A stretch of DNA of 64,000 bases from Candidatus Terraquivivens tengchongensis (lineage in GTDB: Archaea > Thermoproteota > Nitrososphaeria_A > Caldarchaeales > Wolframiiraptoraceae): positions 1 through 64,000 of the forward strand of contig JALNJK010000006.1 of NCBI GenBank assembly GCA_023268355.1. Direction: 5' to 3'. The first letter of the stretch is position 1; each line of letters opens with the position of its first letter. Of the stretch, positions 34,034-42,934 are shown piece by piece. The notes beneath the pieces are model-generated. The model was not told the DNA's origin. It saw only the letters and a list, made by a program, of their open reading frames with translations, and searched no databases. The position numbers and the translations under genes were made by a program.

Positions 34034-34053
34034 AGTATTACATCAATAATACT
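34034..34053. promoter_or_regulatory. 20-bp inverted repeat downstream of the archaellin TATA box
   Basis: AGTATTA-CATCAA-TAATACT is a perfect 7-bp inverted repeat with a 6-base spacer, between a TATA-like element (TTTAAATAAAA, 34024-34034) and the archaellin start. A bound repressor would block transcription start. The opposite strand has another AT-rich TATA-like stretch (ATTTAAATTT, 33998-34007) for the operon. Confidence 0.5.
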
Positions 34054-34062
34054 ATAGTAAAA

Positions 34063-34674
34063 GTGGCGATAAATATGAAGAATACTTCGATACAGAAAAA
34101 CCGAATGCGAAATAGGGGGTTAACGGGACTGGAGACTGCTATTATACTGATAGCCTTTGTGGTGGTCGCTGCCGCTTTTGCGTTTGCTGTGCTGAACCTT
34201 GGCTTCACGACAACTCAAAAGAGTTCAGAGGTCATAAGAGCAGGCCTCAGCGAGGCTACTTCTGCGATAGAACTGAGCGGTGGGGTTATAGCCAGATCCC
34301 AAGAATCAGGTGGCAGTAGGTACGTATCCAATATAACGATTTACATTAAAACCGGTCCTGGAAAAGAGCCTATAGACATGAGCGATGCAACGCTAACAGT
34401 AAGCTATATGGATCCACATATCCATATCGCACGGTTAACTAACGGTACTAACTTGATAGTCAGCGAAGTAAGGGGCGACCACGACATCTTACTGGAGTAT
34501 GGCGAAACATGGCAAATAACCATCAAGCTAGACACGCTTTATGGTGATCTTACGAATGTTAAGATTGGGGCGAACGAGGAGTTCGTTGTAGAGATAAAGC
34601 CTGCAGTTGGTGCTATGCTGACCGTCGAGCGCATCCTACCACCCTCAATAGATCCGCTAATGAACTTAGGATAG
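34063..34674 (+). CDS. arlB: Archaellin (ArlB/FlaB)
   Basis: 203 residues. Basic leader ending RNRG, then LTGLETAIILIAFVVVAAAF: the class III signal of archaellins, cut before L by the prepilin peptidase; G-L-T-G-L-E is the typical cleavage-site sequence. The beta-rich rest ends VERILPPSIDPLMNLG. Start GTG 34063 or ATG 34075, both just downstream of the promoter; the short leader fits either. Two N-glycosylation sequons (NIT, NGT) suit the oligosaccharyltransferase at 62079. It is the only archaellin here, divergent from the motor operon. Confidence 0.93.
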   Translation: MAINMKNTSIQKNRMRNRGLTGLETAIILIAFVVVAAAFAFAVLNLGFTTTQKSSEVIRAGLSEATSAIELSGGVIARSQESGGSRYVSNITIYIKTGPGKEPIDMSDATLTVSYMDPHIHIARLTNGTNLIVSEVRGDHDILLEYGETWQITIKLDTLYGDLTNVKIGANEEFVVEIKPAVGAMLTVERILPPSIDPLMNLG

Positions 34675-34753
34675 TCAGCTTAACCCTCATCAAATACCCT
34701 CTTCTTTTTATTTTCAAAAGCTAAAATAGGACGACCTTAGCATGCTTTTTGCC

Positions 34754-35014
34754 ATGGACCCGCAAAAGGTGATAAAAAGGGTCGTCATAACACAGGATAC
34801 TGTATCGCTCGTCGAGAAAGAGAATAAGATAACTTTCATAGTTGATATCAGGGCTACGAAGAAGCAAATAAAGGATGCCGTAGAAAAACTCTATGAAGTT
34901 AAAGTGGAAAAAGTCAACACGCTGATAACGCCGCTAGGCGAGAAGAAGGCGTTCGTGAAGCTGAAACCGGAGTATAGCGCATCCGAGCTTGCGGTTAAGC
35001 TCGGAATATTCTAG
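34754..35014 (+). CDS. rpl23: Ribosomal protein uL23 (L23)
   Basis: 86 residues from ATG 34754 (ATG 34742 would add four). [28 protein letters not shown]-type helix and [21 protein letters not shown] identify L23, a rim protein of the polypeptide exit tunnel that binds 23S rRNA and SRP. The gene is followed by uL2 and uS19, as in the normal operon, but uL3 and uL4, usually before it, are absent; the archaellin gene takes their place. Confidence 0.92.
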   Translation: MDPQKVIKRVVITQDTVSLVEKENKITFIVDIRATKKQIKDAVEKLYEVKVEKVNTLITPLGEKKAFVKLKPEYSASELAVKLGIF

Positions 35015-35086
35015 CATCATCAAAAGCTCTTAAGGTAGCTATTAATAATCTTTGACTGTCGCTTAGGGCTGAAGGTGGGCGTTAAC

Positions 35087-35812
35087 ATGGGAAGAAACAT
35101 AAGGGCTCAAAGGCTCGGTAGAGGCTCGCCAAGCTTCGCAGCCTCACTCAGGAGAAAGTTTCGATTGGGCTTTCCAACAAACATCATAGAAGCAGGAAAG
35201 ACGCTCGTGGGCATAGTTAGAAGGTTCCATCACGACCCGGGCCGTGGAACTCCTGTAGCTGAGGTGGAGCTCCAAAACGGCGAAAGTTTCGTTATGGCAG
35301 CGGTAGAAGGTATGAGTGAAGGGCAAAAGGTTTACATAGGCTCGGACGCACCTATCCAGCCTGGAAACATTCTTCCGCTTGGTAAGTTACCAGAAGGGAC
35401 AGTAGTATCTTCGATTGAGCTTAGGCCTGGAGATGGAGGTAAACTAGCCCGCTCTTCAGGTGCTTATGCGACTGTTATGGCACAAATAGGTGACAAAACA
35501 TTAGTGAGGTTACCCTCAAAGAAGATAGTGGAGTTAAGTTCTAAAGCCCTCGCGGTAATAGGTGTGGTGGCAGGTGGCGGAAGGTCGGACAAACCGTTCT
35601 TGAAGGCCGGCAAGAAGTTCTACTGGATGAAGGCTAAGAGAAGGCCCTATCCGAGGGTTAGGGGCGTCGCGATGGCACCGGCTTTCCATCCGTTCGGCGG
35701 TGGTAGTCATAAGCGTATAGGCAGACCCGAGACGGTTTCTAGGAATGCACCTCCCGGAAGAAAGGTTGGTCTTATAGCCGCTAGGAGAACTGGAAGGAAA
35801 AAGAAGACCTAA
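35087..35812 (+). CDS. rpl2: Ribosomal protein uL2 (L2)
   Basis: 241 residues from ATG 35087, chosen because GGTGGG lies at a proper spacing; an upstream GTG 35075 is possible. RRFHHDPGRGTPVAEVEL, GVVAGGGRSDKPFLKAGKKF and MAPAFHPFGGGSHKRIGRP are universally conserved L2 motifs. Near the peptidyl transferase centre, it is needed for subunit joining. Confidence 0.96.
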   Translation: MGRNIRAQRLGRGSPSFAASLRRKFRLGFPTNIIEAGKTLVGIVRRFHHDPGRGTPVAEVELQNGESFVMAAVEGMSEGQKVYIGSDAPIQPGNILPLGKLPEGTVVSSIELRPGDGGKLARSSGAYATVMAQIGDKTLVRLPSKKIVELSSKALAVIGVVAGGGRSDKPFLKAGKKFYWMKAKRRPYPRVRGVAMAPAFHPFGGGSHKRIGRPETVSRNAPPGRKVGLIAARRTGRKKKT

Positions 35813-35855
35813 ACCCTTAATAAAGACTGCTATGAGATAATCCTTTTGACCTTAA

Positions 35856-36254
35856 ATGGTAAGGGAATTCCTCTACAGGGGTTATACACTGGAACAGCTC
35901 AAGTCTATGAGCATGGACCAGTTCATCAAATTACTTCCGAGTAGGCAGAGGAGGAGTTTAGGAAAGAGGGGGTTGACGCAGGCACAATTGAAGCTCCTTG
36001 CTAAGATCAGAAAGTACAAGAAGCTCAGTATTCAAAAGCCGATTAAGACGCACGCAAGGGATATGATAATATTGCCCGAAATGGTCGGCCTAACGATACA
36101 TGTACACAACGGAAAAGAGTTTGTACCGGTTGAAATAGTTCCCGAGATGATTGGTCATAGGCTGGGCGAGTTTGCAATAACGAACAAACGCGTTGTGCAT
36201 GGAAGGGCTGGCGTCGGTGCTACGAGGTCCAGCATGTACGTACCGCTGAAGTAA
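35856..36254 (+). CDS. rps19: Ribosomal protein uS19 (S19)
   Basis: 132 residues. [42 protein letters not shown] and [19 protein letters not shown] are S19 motifs; archaeal S19 has this N-terminal extension. Part of the 30S head contacting the 16S 3' domain. uL22 and uS3 normally follow, but a DUF92 gene on the opposite strand ends the block. Confidence 0.96.
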   Translation: MVREFLYRGYTLEQLKSMSMDQFIKLLPSRQRRSLGKRGLTQAQLKLLAKIRKYKKLSIQKPIKTHARDMIILPEMVGLTIHVHNGKEFVPVEIVPEMIGHRLGEFAITNKRVVHGRAGVGATRSSMYVPLK

Positions 36255-36267
36255 ACTCTCCTTAATT

Positions 36268-37110
36268 CTAACTAATTTCAAATGAAATTGCTCCAGAATA
36301 TACGAGCATATATGCGATCACAGCACCTACAGCCGTCGCTATCAAGTTTACCATGTTGTTGTCAATGTATTTAATCCCTCTCAGGAGTTGCGCCTCGGTG
36401 TTACAATGGGTTCTCTTCTCAGTCGTCTTACCACATATTTTACATCTATATACCGCCTGCATCGTCGCTCCCATAAGGCTGTCAAAAGCAGAGCCCAAAA
36501 AGCTTGATGCAAGCACGATTACTAATAAGTTAAAAAACACCGTTGACCAGTCCCCAGTGGGTAAAAATAGCATGGTTGCCGGAACTATAGTAAAGGCGCT
36601 GAGAAGTTGTGCAGCAGTTCCGTAAGGTGAGACTCCTCCGGGCGTTCCAGCAGGTACGGGTTTCATGTTCGTTATCAATCTTGGTTCTCGCGGATACAAC
36701 AAGCCTATCTCCGTAGCAAGTGTATCGGCATAGGCAGTCGAGATGGCGCCTAAATATGCCGCCAAGAATTCGGGTCTTAACAAGTTATTAGTGTAGGCGG
36801 CCATGCAAACAATTGTAGTAGCTACACCACCATTCGCAAGCACGTTTCTCCATCCCCTAGCACCGAGCTTCTCTTCTGCAGCACCTTTGAGCCTTTTTTC
36901 TTCATAACGTAACTTCGTCATCAAACCAGCTATAATATAGAATATGAGCAATGGAACGAAGAATAGTCTATCACCAAATACGTATATCGTATAACCGACT
37001 GCAAATGACGAGATCAGACCGCCTGGGTCAACAAAGCCTGCCTTAATTGAGATTAGCATGAGGGTGATCATGACGAGTGTTGCCTCTATGATTAACCCTA
37101 GCGAGGGCAA
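36268..37110 (-). CDS. DUF92-family membrane protein
   Basis: 280 residues, about six to seven transmembrane helices. LGARGWRNVLANGGVATTIVC, AYADTLATEIGLLYP and TPGGVSPYGTAAQLL are DUF92/TMEM19 motifs. Function is not established; some relatives are kinases of phytyl phosphate (VTE6). Here it could act on an isoprenoid phosphate, but this is speculative. It follows hisS with 11 bases between. Confidence 0.85.
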   Translation of the reverse strand: MPSLGLIIEATLVMITLMLISIKAGFVDPGGLISSFAVGYTIYVFGDRLFFVPLLIFYIIAGLMTKLRYEEKRLKGAAEEKLGARGWRNVLANGGVATTIVCMAAYTNNLLRPEFLAAYLGAISTAYADTLATEIGLLYPREPRLITNMKPVPAGTPGGVSPYGTAAQLLSAFTIVPATMLFLPTGDWSTVFFNLLVIVLASSFLGSAFDSLMGATMQAVYRCKICGKTTEKRTHCNTEAQLLRGIKYIDNNMVNLIATAVGAVIAYMLVYSGAISFEIS

Positions 37111-37121
37111 AGTAAATGCCC

Positions 37122-38420
37122 CTATTGTTTCCTGAAAATATTCAAAAGCGCGCTTTGGTCATCAAGCTTGATCTCTACTTGCATCCTTGTCTGCAAGTCT
37201 TTAATGGTAACAGTATTTTGCTGAGCTTCCCGTTCACCGACTATGACTAACCATCTTATGCCCTTCTTTTCACAATACTCTATGGCTGCTGGTATCCTTT
37301 TCTCCGTAACGTCTAACTCCACTGCCATGCCAACAGCTCGTATCGCCGCGGCTGCCTTTGCTGCATAGCGTAAGCTCCCCTCCCCGACATTCACAAGGAG
37401 AGCATCGACCTTTGGCGTATTGAAGCCTTGCGTTCCGACTTTCTCTACAATATACTGTTGGATTCTGGTAATGCCTATAGCACACCCTACGGCAGGCAAA
37501 GGTTTCCCACCAAATATCTCCGTAAGCTTATCATACCTCCCGCCACCGTTAAATGCTATGTCTACGCCCGGTATGTATTGTTCAAAGATGAAGCCCGTAT
37601 AGTAGGCCAAGCCCCTAGCAAAACCTAGGTCTACGATAATCTTTGAATCAACACCTGTGCTACGTGCAATATCTATTATCTCATGTAAATTATCTAGTGC
37701 CTTAGTAGCTTTATCCCATGATGACAGTAAATCATAACCTTTTTTCAAAACTTCCTCCGCATCGCCGGAGATTTTTACAAGTTTTTCGATAACCTTTTTC
37801 TCCTCACATTCTTCTATGAATGAAAGCGCCTCGTCAACCCTTTTTCTGTCAAGCAAAGAAAGTACGATGTCTTGTTCAGCCTCGGCAATACCTGAGGTTT
37901 CCATCAAAGACCTAAGCGTTCCAACGTGGCCGACTTTAAAAAAGTGCTCTTTTAATCCGATCGTATTAAACACATCCCTGCTGACTTGGATTATCTCAGC
38001 GTCTGCAGCAGGACTAGAGCTACCGAACAATTCAAAACCACCATGGTAAAATCTCCTCTTTCTTCCCCATTGAGGCTCATCGTAGCGGTAGCAGTCTGCT
38101 ATGTATCCTAATCTAATAGGCAACGGTACGCTCTTGAGTTTCGTGGCTACGAGCCTAGCTACTGGCGCCGTCATCTCCGGCCTGAGGACGAGTTTCCTAC
38201 CAGATTTGTCCACGAAGGTAAACATCCTCTCTCTTATCTCCTCGCCTGACTTTACCTCGAAGATTTCATAATGTTCAACAGTCGGTGTTTCTATCTCTTG
38301 GTAACCATACTTGTTGAAAATTTTCCTCACAACATCTTCAATCGCCCTCTTAACCGCCATATCTTCTGGCAGAAAGTCATCCATACCTCTAACAGTTGAA
38401 AGTCTTATTTCTCTTGACAT
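37122..38420 (-). CDS. hisS: Histidyl-tRNA synthetase
   Basis: 432 residues, class II synthetase. Motif 2 region YRYDEPQWGRKRRFYHGGFE; histidine-binding loops GLAYYTGFIFEQY and FNGGGRYDKL; motif 3 AVGCAIGITRIQQY; C-terminal anticodon-binding domain (about 335-430). Charges tRNA-His. Ends just before the DUF92 gene and is probably transcribed with it. Confidence 0.96.
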   Translation of the reverse strand: MSREIRLSTVRGMDDFLPEDMAVKRAIEDVVRKIFNKYGYQEIETPTVEHYEIFEVKSGEEIRERMFTFVDKSGRKLVLRPEMTAPVARLVATKLKSVPLPIRLGYIADCYRYDEPQWGRKRRFYHGGFELFGSSSPAADAEIIQVSRDVFNTIGLKEHFFKVGHVGTLRSLMETSGIAEAEQDIVLSLLDRKRVDEALSFIEECEEKKVIEKLVKISGDAEEVLKKGYDLLSSWDKATKALDNLHEIIDIARSTGVDSKIIVDLGFARGLAYYTGFIFEQYIPGVDIAFNGGGRYDKLTEIFGGKPLPAVGCAIGITRIQQYIVEKVGTQGFNTPKVDALLVNVGEGSLRYAAKAAAAIRAVGMAVELDVTEKRIPAAIEYCEKKGIRWLVIVGEREAQQNTVTIKDLQTRMQVEIKLDDQSALLNIFRKQ

Positions 38421-38534
38421 AGGTCACTAGGTTCCCTCATGATAAGGTTATAATATAAAGGTTAGGCTGAAACTTCTCAGGCTTTTGAGACGAATTCATT
38501 GAACCAAAAGCACGAACAAGAAAGCAAAGGTTAA

Positions 38535-39533
38535 ATGCTCATAAGTAAGGATCTTACAAATAGGCCTCAATATACGTGGTGTACGGCTCTGAGCGTACCG
38601 CGAGAAGGTTTATGCAATGTATGTAACAAAGGCAAAGTCGTATACTTTAGGGCGTATTCTGGCGAGAGGTTATGCTCAAAGTGCTTCACAAAAACGTTCG
38701 AAAAAAGGGTTGCAAAGACTATAGCTAGGTATGACATGTTAAGGTACAACGATAAAATAGCGGTAGCAGTCTCTGGAGGAAAAGACAGCCTGACATTGTT
38801 AAGAGTTCTAGCAAAAATTGAGGCTAAATTTCCTGAGTCAAGTATGGTTGCAATAACTGTTGATGAAGGTATAAACGTTTACAGGGATGAGGCGATAAAA
38901 AATGCAGAAGATTTTATTTCAAGAATGGATAACATTGAACACGTAAAGATAAGCTTCAAAGAACTTTTTGGCTTCACCTTAGACGATGTGGTGAAGGATG
39001 GTATCGTAGATAGGGCGGGTATCAAGCCGTGCACGGTTTGTGGCATACTCAGGAGGAGGGCTCTGGATATTATGGCAAGACGTGTCGGTGCGAGTGTGAT
39101 AGCAACAGCCCACACTTTAGACGATGTCGTCCAGACATACATCATGAACGTGTTCAGGGGTGATATAGATAAGCAGCCGTTCGGTACGAGAATAGAACTC
39201 GAGGGTTTTGTTCCAAGGGTCGCGCCATTTAAGCTAACACCAGAGAATGAGGTTGTAATGTATGCATATTTACACAAAATACCATTCCAATCCCACGTTT
39301 GCCCATATGCAAGGACCTCAATGCGCGATATGATTAGGAACTTTCTAACCGAATATGAAGAAAATTATCCCGGGATGCTTTACACCGCTTTAACGTCGTT
39401 TGAAAAGTTGATAAAACCTTCAGCTATCTCGCTTCAAAAATGTGAGGTATGCGGTGTCCCTACTAGTAGAAGAGTTTGTAGAACATGCGAGATACTCAAG
39501 CATCTTGGCGTAGAAAGAGTCCCTGTTCAATAA
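38535..39533 (+). CDS. tRNA thiolation enzyme, TtuA/Ncs6 family
   Basis: 332 residues. N-terminal zinc site CNVCNKGK...CSKC, PP-loop motif VSGGKDSLTLLR (near 78), the central CTVCGILRRRALDIM with a catalytic Cys that also holds an Fe-S cluster, and a C-terminal zinc site CEVCGVP...CRTC. The family activates and thiolates U34 or U54 of tRNA; TtuA types act on U54 in thermophiles. Two CxxC zinc sites fit the family. Position 54 versus 34 is not decided. Confidence 0.9.
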   Translation: MLISKDLTNRPQYTWCTALSVPREGLCNVCNKGKVVYFRAYSGERLCSKCFTKTFEKRVAKTIARYDMLRYNDKIAVAVSGGKDSLTLLRVLAKIEAKFPESSMVAITVDEGINVYRDEAIKNAEDFISRMDNIEHVKISFKELFGFTLDDVVKDGIVDRAGIKPCTVCGILRRRALDIMARRVGASVIATAHTLDDVVQTYIMNVFRGDIDKQPFGTRIELEGFVPRVAPFKLTPENEVVMYAYLHKIPFQSHVCPYARTSMRDMIRNFLTEYEENYPGMLYTALTSFEKLIKPSAISLQKCEVCGVPTSRRVCRTCEILKHLGVERVPVQ

Positions 39534-39540
39534 AAATTGG

Positions 39541-40161
39541 CTACTCCAGTTGGTTGCTTACCTCGAGTCCTTTAGAGAAGCCAGCCTCAAATGCCTGAAT
39601 GTTAATCTTTGCAACTTTTTCTGTAAACATCCCTTCTATCGCCGCATGGAAATTATGTTTGGGTATCGGAATATCGGAGACAGCCTTCATAAACCCAAGA
39701 AGTACAGTACCTGCAGCTAACCTAGAGCCAGCTGAGCTGGCCAGTCCGGACGCGTCTACTACAAATACTTTTTTCGCGATAGTCAAAAGAGCTGACTTTA
39801 TGTCTGCTAACGAAGGATATTTCTGCTGTTTAAGTTGGACGGTTAAAGGATAGACGGGTCTCTCATTGTATATAACCGTGCCATCTTGCTTAAGGTATTG
39901 AAGAGAAATCCTTAAGGCCTCCAGCGGCTCCACTCCAACTACTATATCCGCAAGCCCATCTGGGACTATTGATGAATATACATAATCGCCGAACCTTACA
40001 TGGCTAAGTATCGCGCCGCCCCTTTGCGCACCACCTACGATATCCGTTGTCTTGACTCTATAGCCTGAAGCCAATGCTGATTCTGCTAAAATTCTGGCAA
40101 CGGTTACTATACCTTGACCGCCCACACCTGCGATTATAATGTTCCAAACCTTACCCATCAC
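39541..40161 (-). CDS. iorB: Indolepyruvate:ferredoxin oxidoreductase, beta subunit
   Basis: 206 residues. IIAGVGGQGIVTVARILAES and TDIVGGAQRGGAILSHVRFG are the gamma-domain motifs of IorB. With IorA it oxidises aryl pyruvates to aryl acetyl-CoA with ferredoxin reduction. Start overlaps the iorA stop by 4 bases, so subunits are co-translated. Confidence 0.94.
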   Translation of the reverse strand: MMGKVWNIIIAGVGGQGIVTVARILAESALASGYRVKTTDIVGGAQRGGAILSHVRFGDYVYSSIVPDGLADIVVGVEPLEALRISLQYLKQDGTVIYNERPVYPLTVQLKQQKYPSLADIKSALLTIAKKVFVVDASGLASSAGSRLAAGTVLLGFMKAVSDIPIPKHNFHAAIEGMFTEKVAKINIQAFEAGFSKGLEVSNQLE

Positions 40162-42062
40162 GACACCTCCCTAATTATCGCCCGGTATGGGCAGATTTGG
40201 GCGCAAACTCCGCAGCCTGTGCAATCATCGTTATCTATCCTAGCTTTATTGTTTTCACTTAACACGATGGCAGGACATCCAAAGTGTTGTGTACATATGC
40301 TGCAACCAGTACACTTATCCTCTATAACTATGTATTTGGGTAATCGCTCACCTTTCATCCTAGCCTCTCTGGTTACGTGTACTGCACATGGAGAACGCGA
40401 GACGAGCACAGCAGGTCCAGGTCCTTGATAATTGATCGCCTCTTCGAAAGCCCTTTCAGCTTCTTTCAGGTTTAGTGGATTGAAAGTTTTTACGAACTTT
40501 ACACCAACTGCACGCGCAATATCTTCCGGCAGTATGCGCTGAGTGTCAACACCGTTCGCATTCACTCCCATGCTGGGCGATGGTTGCTGACCAGTCATAC
40601 CTACCACAAGGTTGTCCAGCACGACTAATACGAATCTGGCATCATTATAGGTTGCATTCAACAGACCTGGTATGCCAGCATGGAAGAATGTCGAATCGCC
40701 GATTATTGCAAACACTTTGCTGTTGACGTTGGACTTTGCAAAGCCACAGGCTAAACCTATGCTTGCACCCATTGAGAACTTCAGATCTATCAGCTGGAAT
40801 GGAGGTTGCGATGCGAAGCTATAGCAGCCTATGTCACCACAGAAGATTGCCTTATCTTTGAGCATTTTGTTAATTACTTTCTTCATCGCATAGAAAGTAG
40901 CTCTATGTGGACAGCCGCTACACATAGTAAGCGGTCTGGAAATCAGCATTTGCCTAAACTTAGTAGCGTGACCCCTCTCATGTACTGGAGAAAGCAATTT
41001 CTCTCCACTTACCATTTCGATCAAGCTTGCTACCTCGCTAAACGTAACCTCGCCTACGAGTTTTGGATTGAAGCTAGCACGTCCATACACTTTGCAATTT
41101 ATTCCCTCCTCGGCTAAGACAGCCCTTATGTTATGTTGTAGATAAGGTTCTACATCCTCTACCACAATAACGGCATCGAGGTCATTGCAGAAATCTCTGA
41201 GAAGTTTCTTTGGTAATGGATGAGATGCCGCCAGCTTAAGCGTCGCAAATTTATCTTCCATGTTGTAGTAACTTAAAGTCTCCATGAGAATGCCGTAACC
41301 CATTCCAGCCGAAATGGCTCCCCATTTTTCGCCATCACGCTTCACTACTCTGTTAAACGGTGATTGCTCAATGATGGACTCGATCAATTCTTGCTTTTTA
41401 TGTAAACCTTCGTGAAGCCTTACTGACCTTCCACCAGCGCCTGCTACTATATACCTCTCATCTTTTTTGAATTCGGCCTTAACGTTGGGCTGGAATATTT
41501 CCCCTAAGACAACATCCTCAAGACCGTGTGAAATTCTTTGTGTAGAACGCAAGAGCACTGGAAGCTTAATGCGCTCTGAAACCTCGATACCCCATACAAA
41601 CATGTCTTTTGCCTCTGCTGGACCCGATGGGTCCAGCATAGGGAGCTCGCTCATGGATGCCAAGAACCTTATATCCTCCTCATTTTGTGAAGCTCTGCTT
41701 TGTGGATCGTCACCAACCACAACGAGCATGCCTGCCTCGATGCCGCTGAGGTTCACACACATTAAGGGGTCAAGGGCCCAGTTTAACCCGACATGCTTCA
41801 TTGCTACAAAGGATCTGAGACCAGCGATTGATGCGGCAGACGCGGCCTCAAAAGCTACCATTTCATTAATGGACCACTCGGCATATATGCCAAGTTCTTT
41901 GGACACTAATAGTAAAGTGTCGAGTATCTCTGTGCATGGGTTTCCAGGATAAGCGGTCGCAAACCTGACACCAGACTCTATAGCACCCCTAACAATAGCT
42001 TCATTCCCAGAAAGTATGACACGTTTACCTTTTTCGTTACTAAGCAAAGAATCTTTTAACAT
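40158..42062 (-). CDS. iorA: Indolepyruvate:ferredoxin oxidoreductase, alpha subunit
   Basis: 634 residues. N-terminal pyrimidine-binding domain (AYPGNPCTEILDTL, SINEMVAFEAASAASIAGLRS), TPP domain with CSGCPHRATFYA and GDIGCYSFASQPP, IGDSTFFHAGIPGL, then two 4Fe-4S motifs (CTGCSICTQHFGCP and CTGCGVCAQICPYRA). Catalyses CoA-dependent oxidation of aryl pyruvates in peptide breakdown. The ferredoxin-like tail takes electrons from the TPP site. Confidence 0.95.
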   Translation of the reverse strand: MLKDSLLSNEKGKRVILSGNEAIVRGAIESGVRFATAYPGNPCTEILDTLLLVSKELGIYAEWSINEMVAFEAASAASIAGLRSFVAMKHVGLNWALDPLMCVNLSGIEAGMLVVVGDDPQSRASQNEEDIRFLASMSELPMLDPSGPAEAKDMFVWGIEVSERIKLPVLLRSTQRISHGLEDVVLGEIFQPNVKAEFKKDERYIVAGAGGRSVRLHEGLHKKQELIESIIEQSPFNRVVKRDGEKWGAISAGMGYGILMETLSYYNMEDKFATLKLAASHPLPKKLLRDFCNDLDAVIVVEDVEPYLQHNIRAVLAEEGINCKVYGRASFNPKLVGEVTFSEVASLIEMVSGEKLLSPVHERGHATKFRQMLISRPLTMCSGCPHRATFYAMKKVINKMLKDKAIFCGDIGCYSFASQPPFQLIDLKFSMGASIGLACGFAKSNVNSKVFAIIGDSTFFHAGIPGLLNATYNDARFVLVVLDNLVVGMTGQQPSPSMGVNANGVDTQRILPEDIARAVGVKFVKTFNPLNLKEAERAFEEAINYQGPGPAVLVSRSPCAVHVTREARMKGERLPKYIVIEDKCTGCSICTQHFGCPAIVLSENNKARIDNDDCTGCGVCAQICPYRAIIREVS

Positions 42063-42187
42063 TTTCTTTCTATCGGTTTAGGACAGCCAGTTAAAAAATG
42101 TTACTTTTACGAGCAGAATCATGGATTTAATAAGACTCTCCACGAAAGTGTTAATTAGAATCATGAACCTGTTCATAGCAGACGAAG

Positions 42188-42886
42188 TTGACGCATCGCT
42201 TTCCTGTAAGGTACGTTACATATGACGATGAACATTGGAAGCTATTAAAAAACCTCCGGAGAAAAGCCGTCAACCTTATGGAAGCTCTCAGAAGACGTAA
42301 TCTGTTCTCCTTAACCTACGGTAGTATAGTAAGGGGCGATGTCAAACTGACTAGCGATGTTGATGTTTTCATACCGGATGTTATACCATCGCACGACATT
42401 GAACTGGCACTAACGAGTGCTGGTTATAACATAATTTCAAGAGAAGTCATACAAGCTACACCCTCGTATGTCGTGAAGGGATATATTTATGTTGATGAGC
42501 TAACGTCCGTTTCTTTCCCCCTCATTCCGATGAGAAGCGAAGAAGAGATGTTCTATTCGCTCGCAGGAAAGTCAACTCTTGACGAGTTAATTGGTGATGT
42601 AAGAAAACCCGGTATAAACAAAGAGCTTATGCTTATTGTACCAACTGAAGAGGGCCATTACGAGTTCGCAATCGAGCGTAGCATAGAAGAGGCGGCTAAA
42701 ATTCTTTCCGTAGACCCTAACGTACTCAGAAAAAGAGTATATGTTCTCAGAAGGCGAAAGGAAATAGGTAGGACTGGTGTTTACAGGTCGATCTTGCTAC
42801 AACCCGAAGAATCTTTTGAAAGCGTTTTAAAAAAGTTAATAGACGCATCCCCATCACTTAGGAGAAGGCTCAAAGAGTATGGATAA
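42188..42886 (+). CDS. Predicted nucleotidyltransferase
   Basis: 232 residues. The motif SLTYGSIVRGDVKLTSDVDVFIPD is the GS-x9-DhD of the pol beta nucleotidyltransferase fold, which binds Mg-NTP. A C-terminal region (about 160-232) with DPNVLRKRVYVLRRRKEIG is helical. The family is annotated as conserved archaeal nucleotidyltransferases with unknown substrates. The start is TTG 42188. Its product could work on RNA, given neighbours such as Pelota. Confidence 0.7.
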   Translation: MTHRFPVRYVTYDDEHWKLLKNLRRKAVNLMEALRRRNLFSLTYGSIVRGDVKLTSDVDVFIPDVIPSHDIELALTSAGYNIISREVIQATPSYVVKGYIYVDELTSVSFPLIPMRSEEEMFYSLAGKSTLDELIGDVRKPGINKELMLIVPTEEGHYEFAIERSIEEAAKILSVDPNVLRKRVYVLRRRKEIGRTGVYRSILLQPEESFESVLKKLIDASPSLRRRLKEYG

Positions 42887-42934
42887 TAGGTCACATGTCC
42901 ATGTATGTTGCACAGCTAAGGAGGTGTTGTTAGA

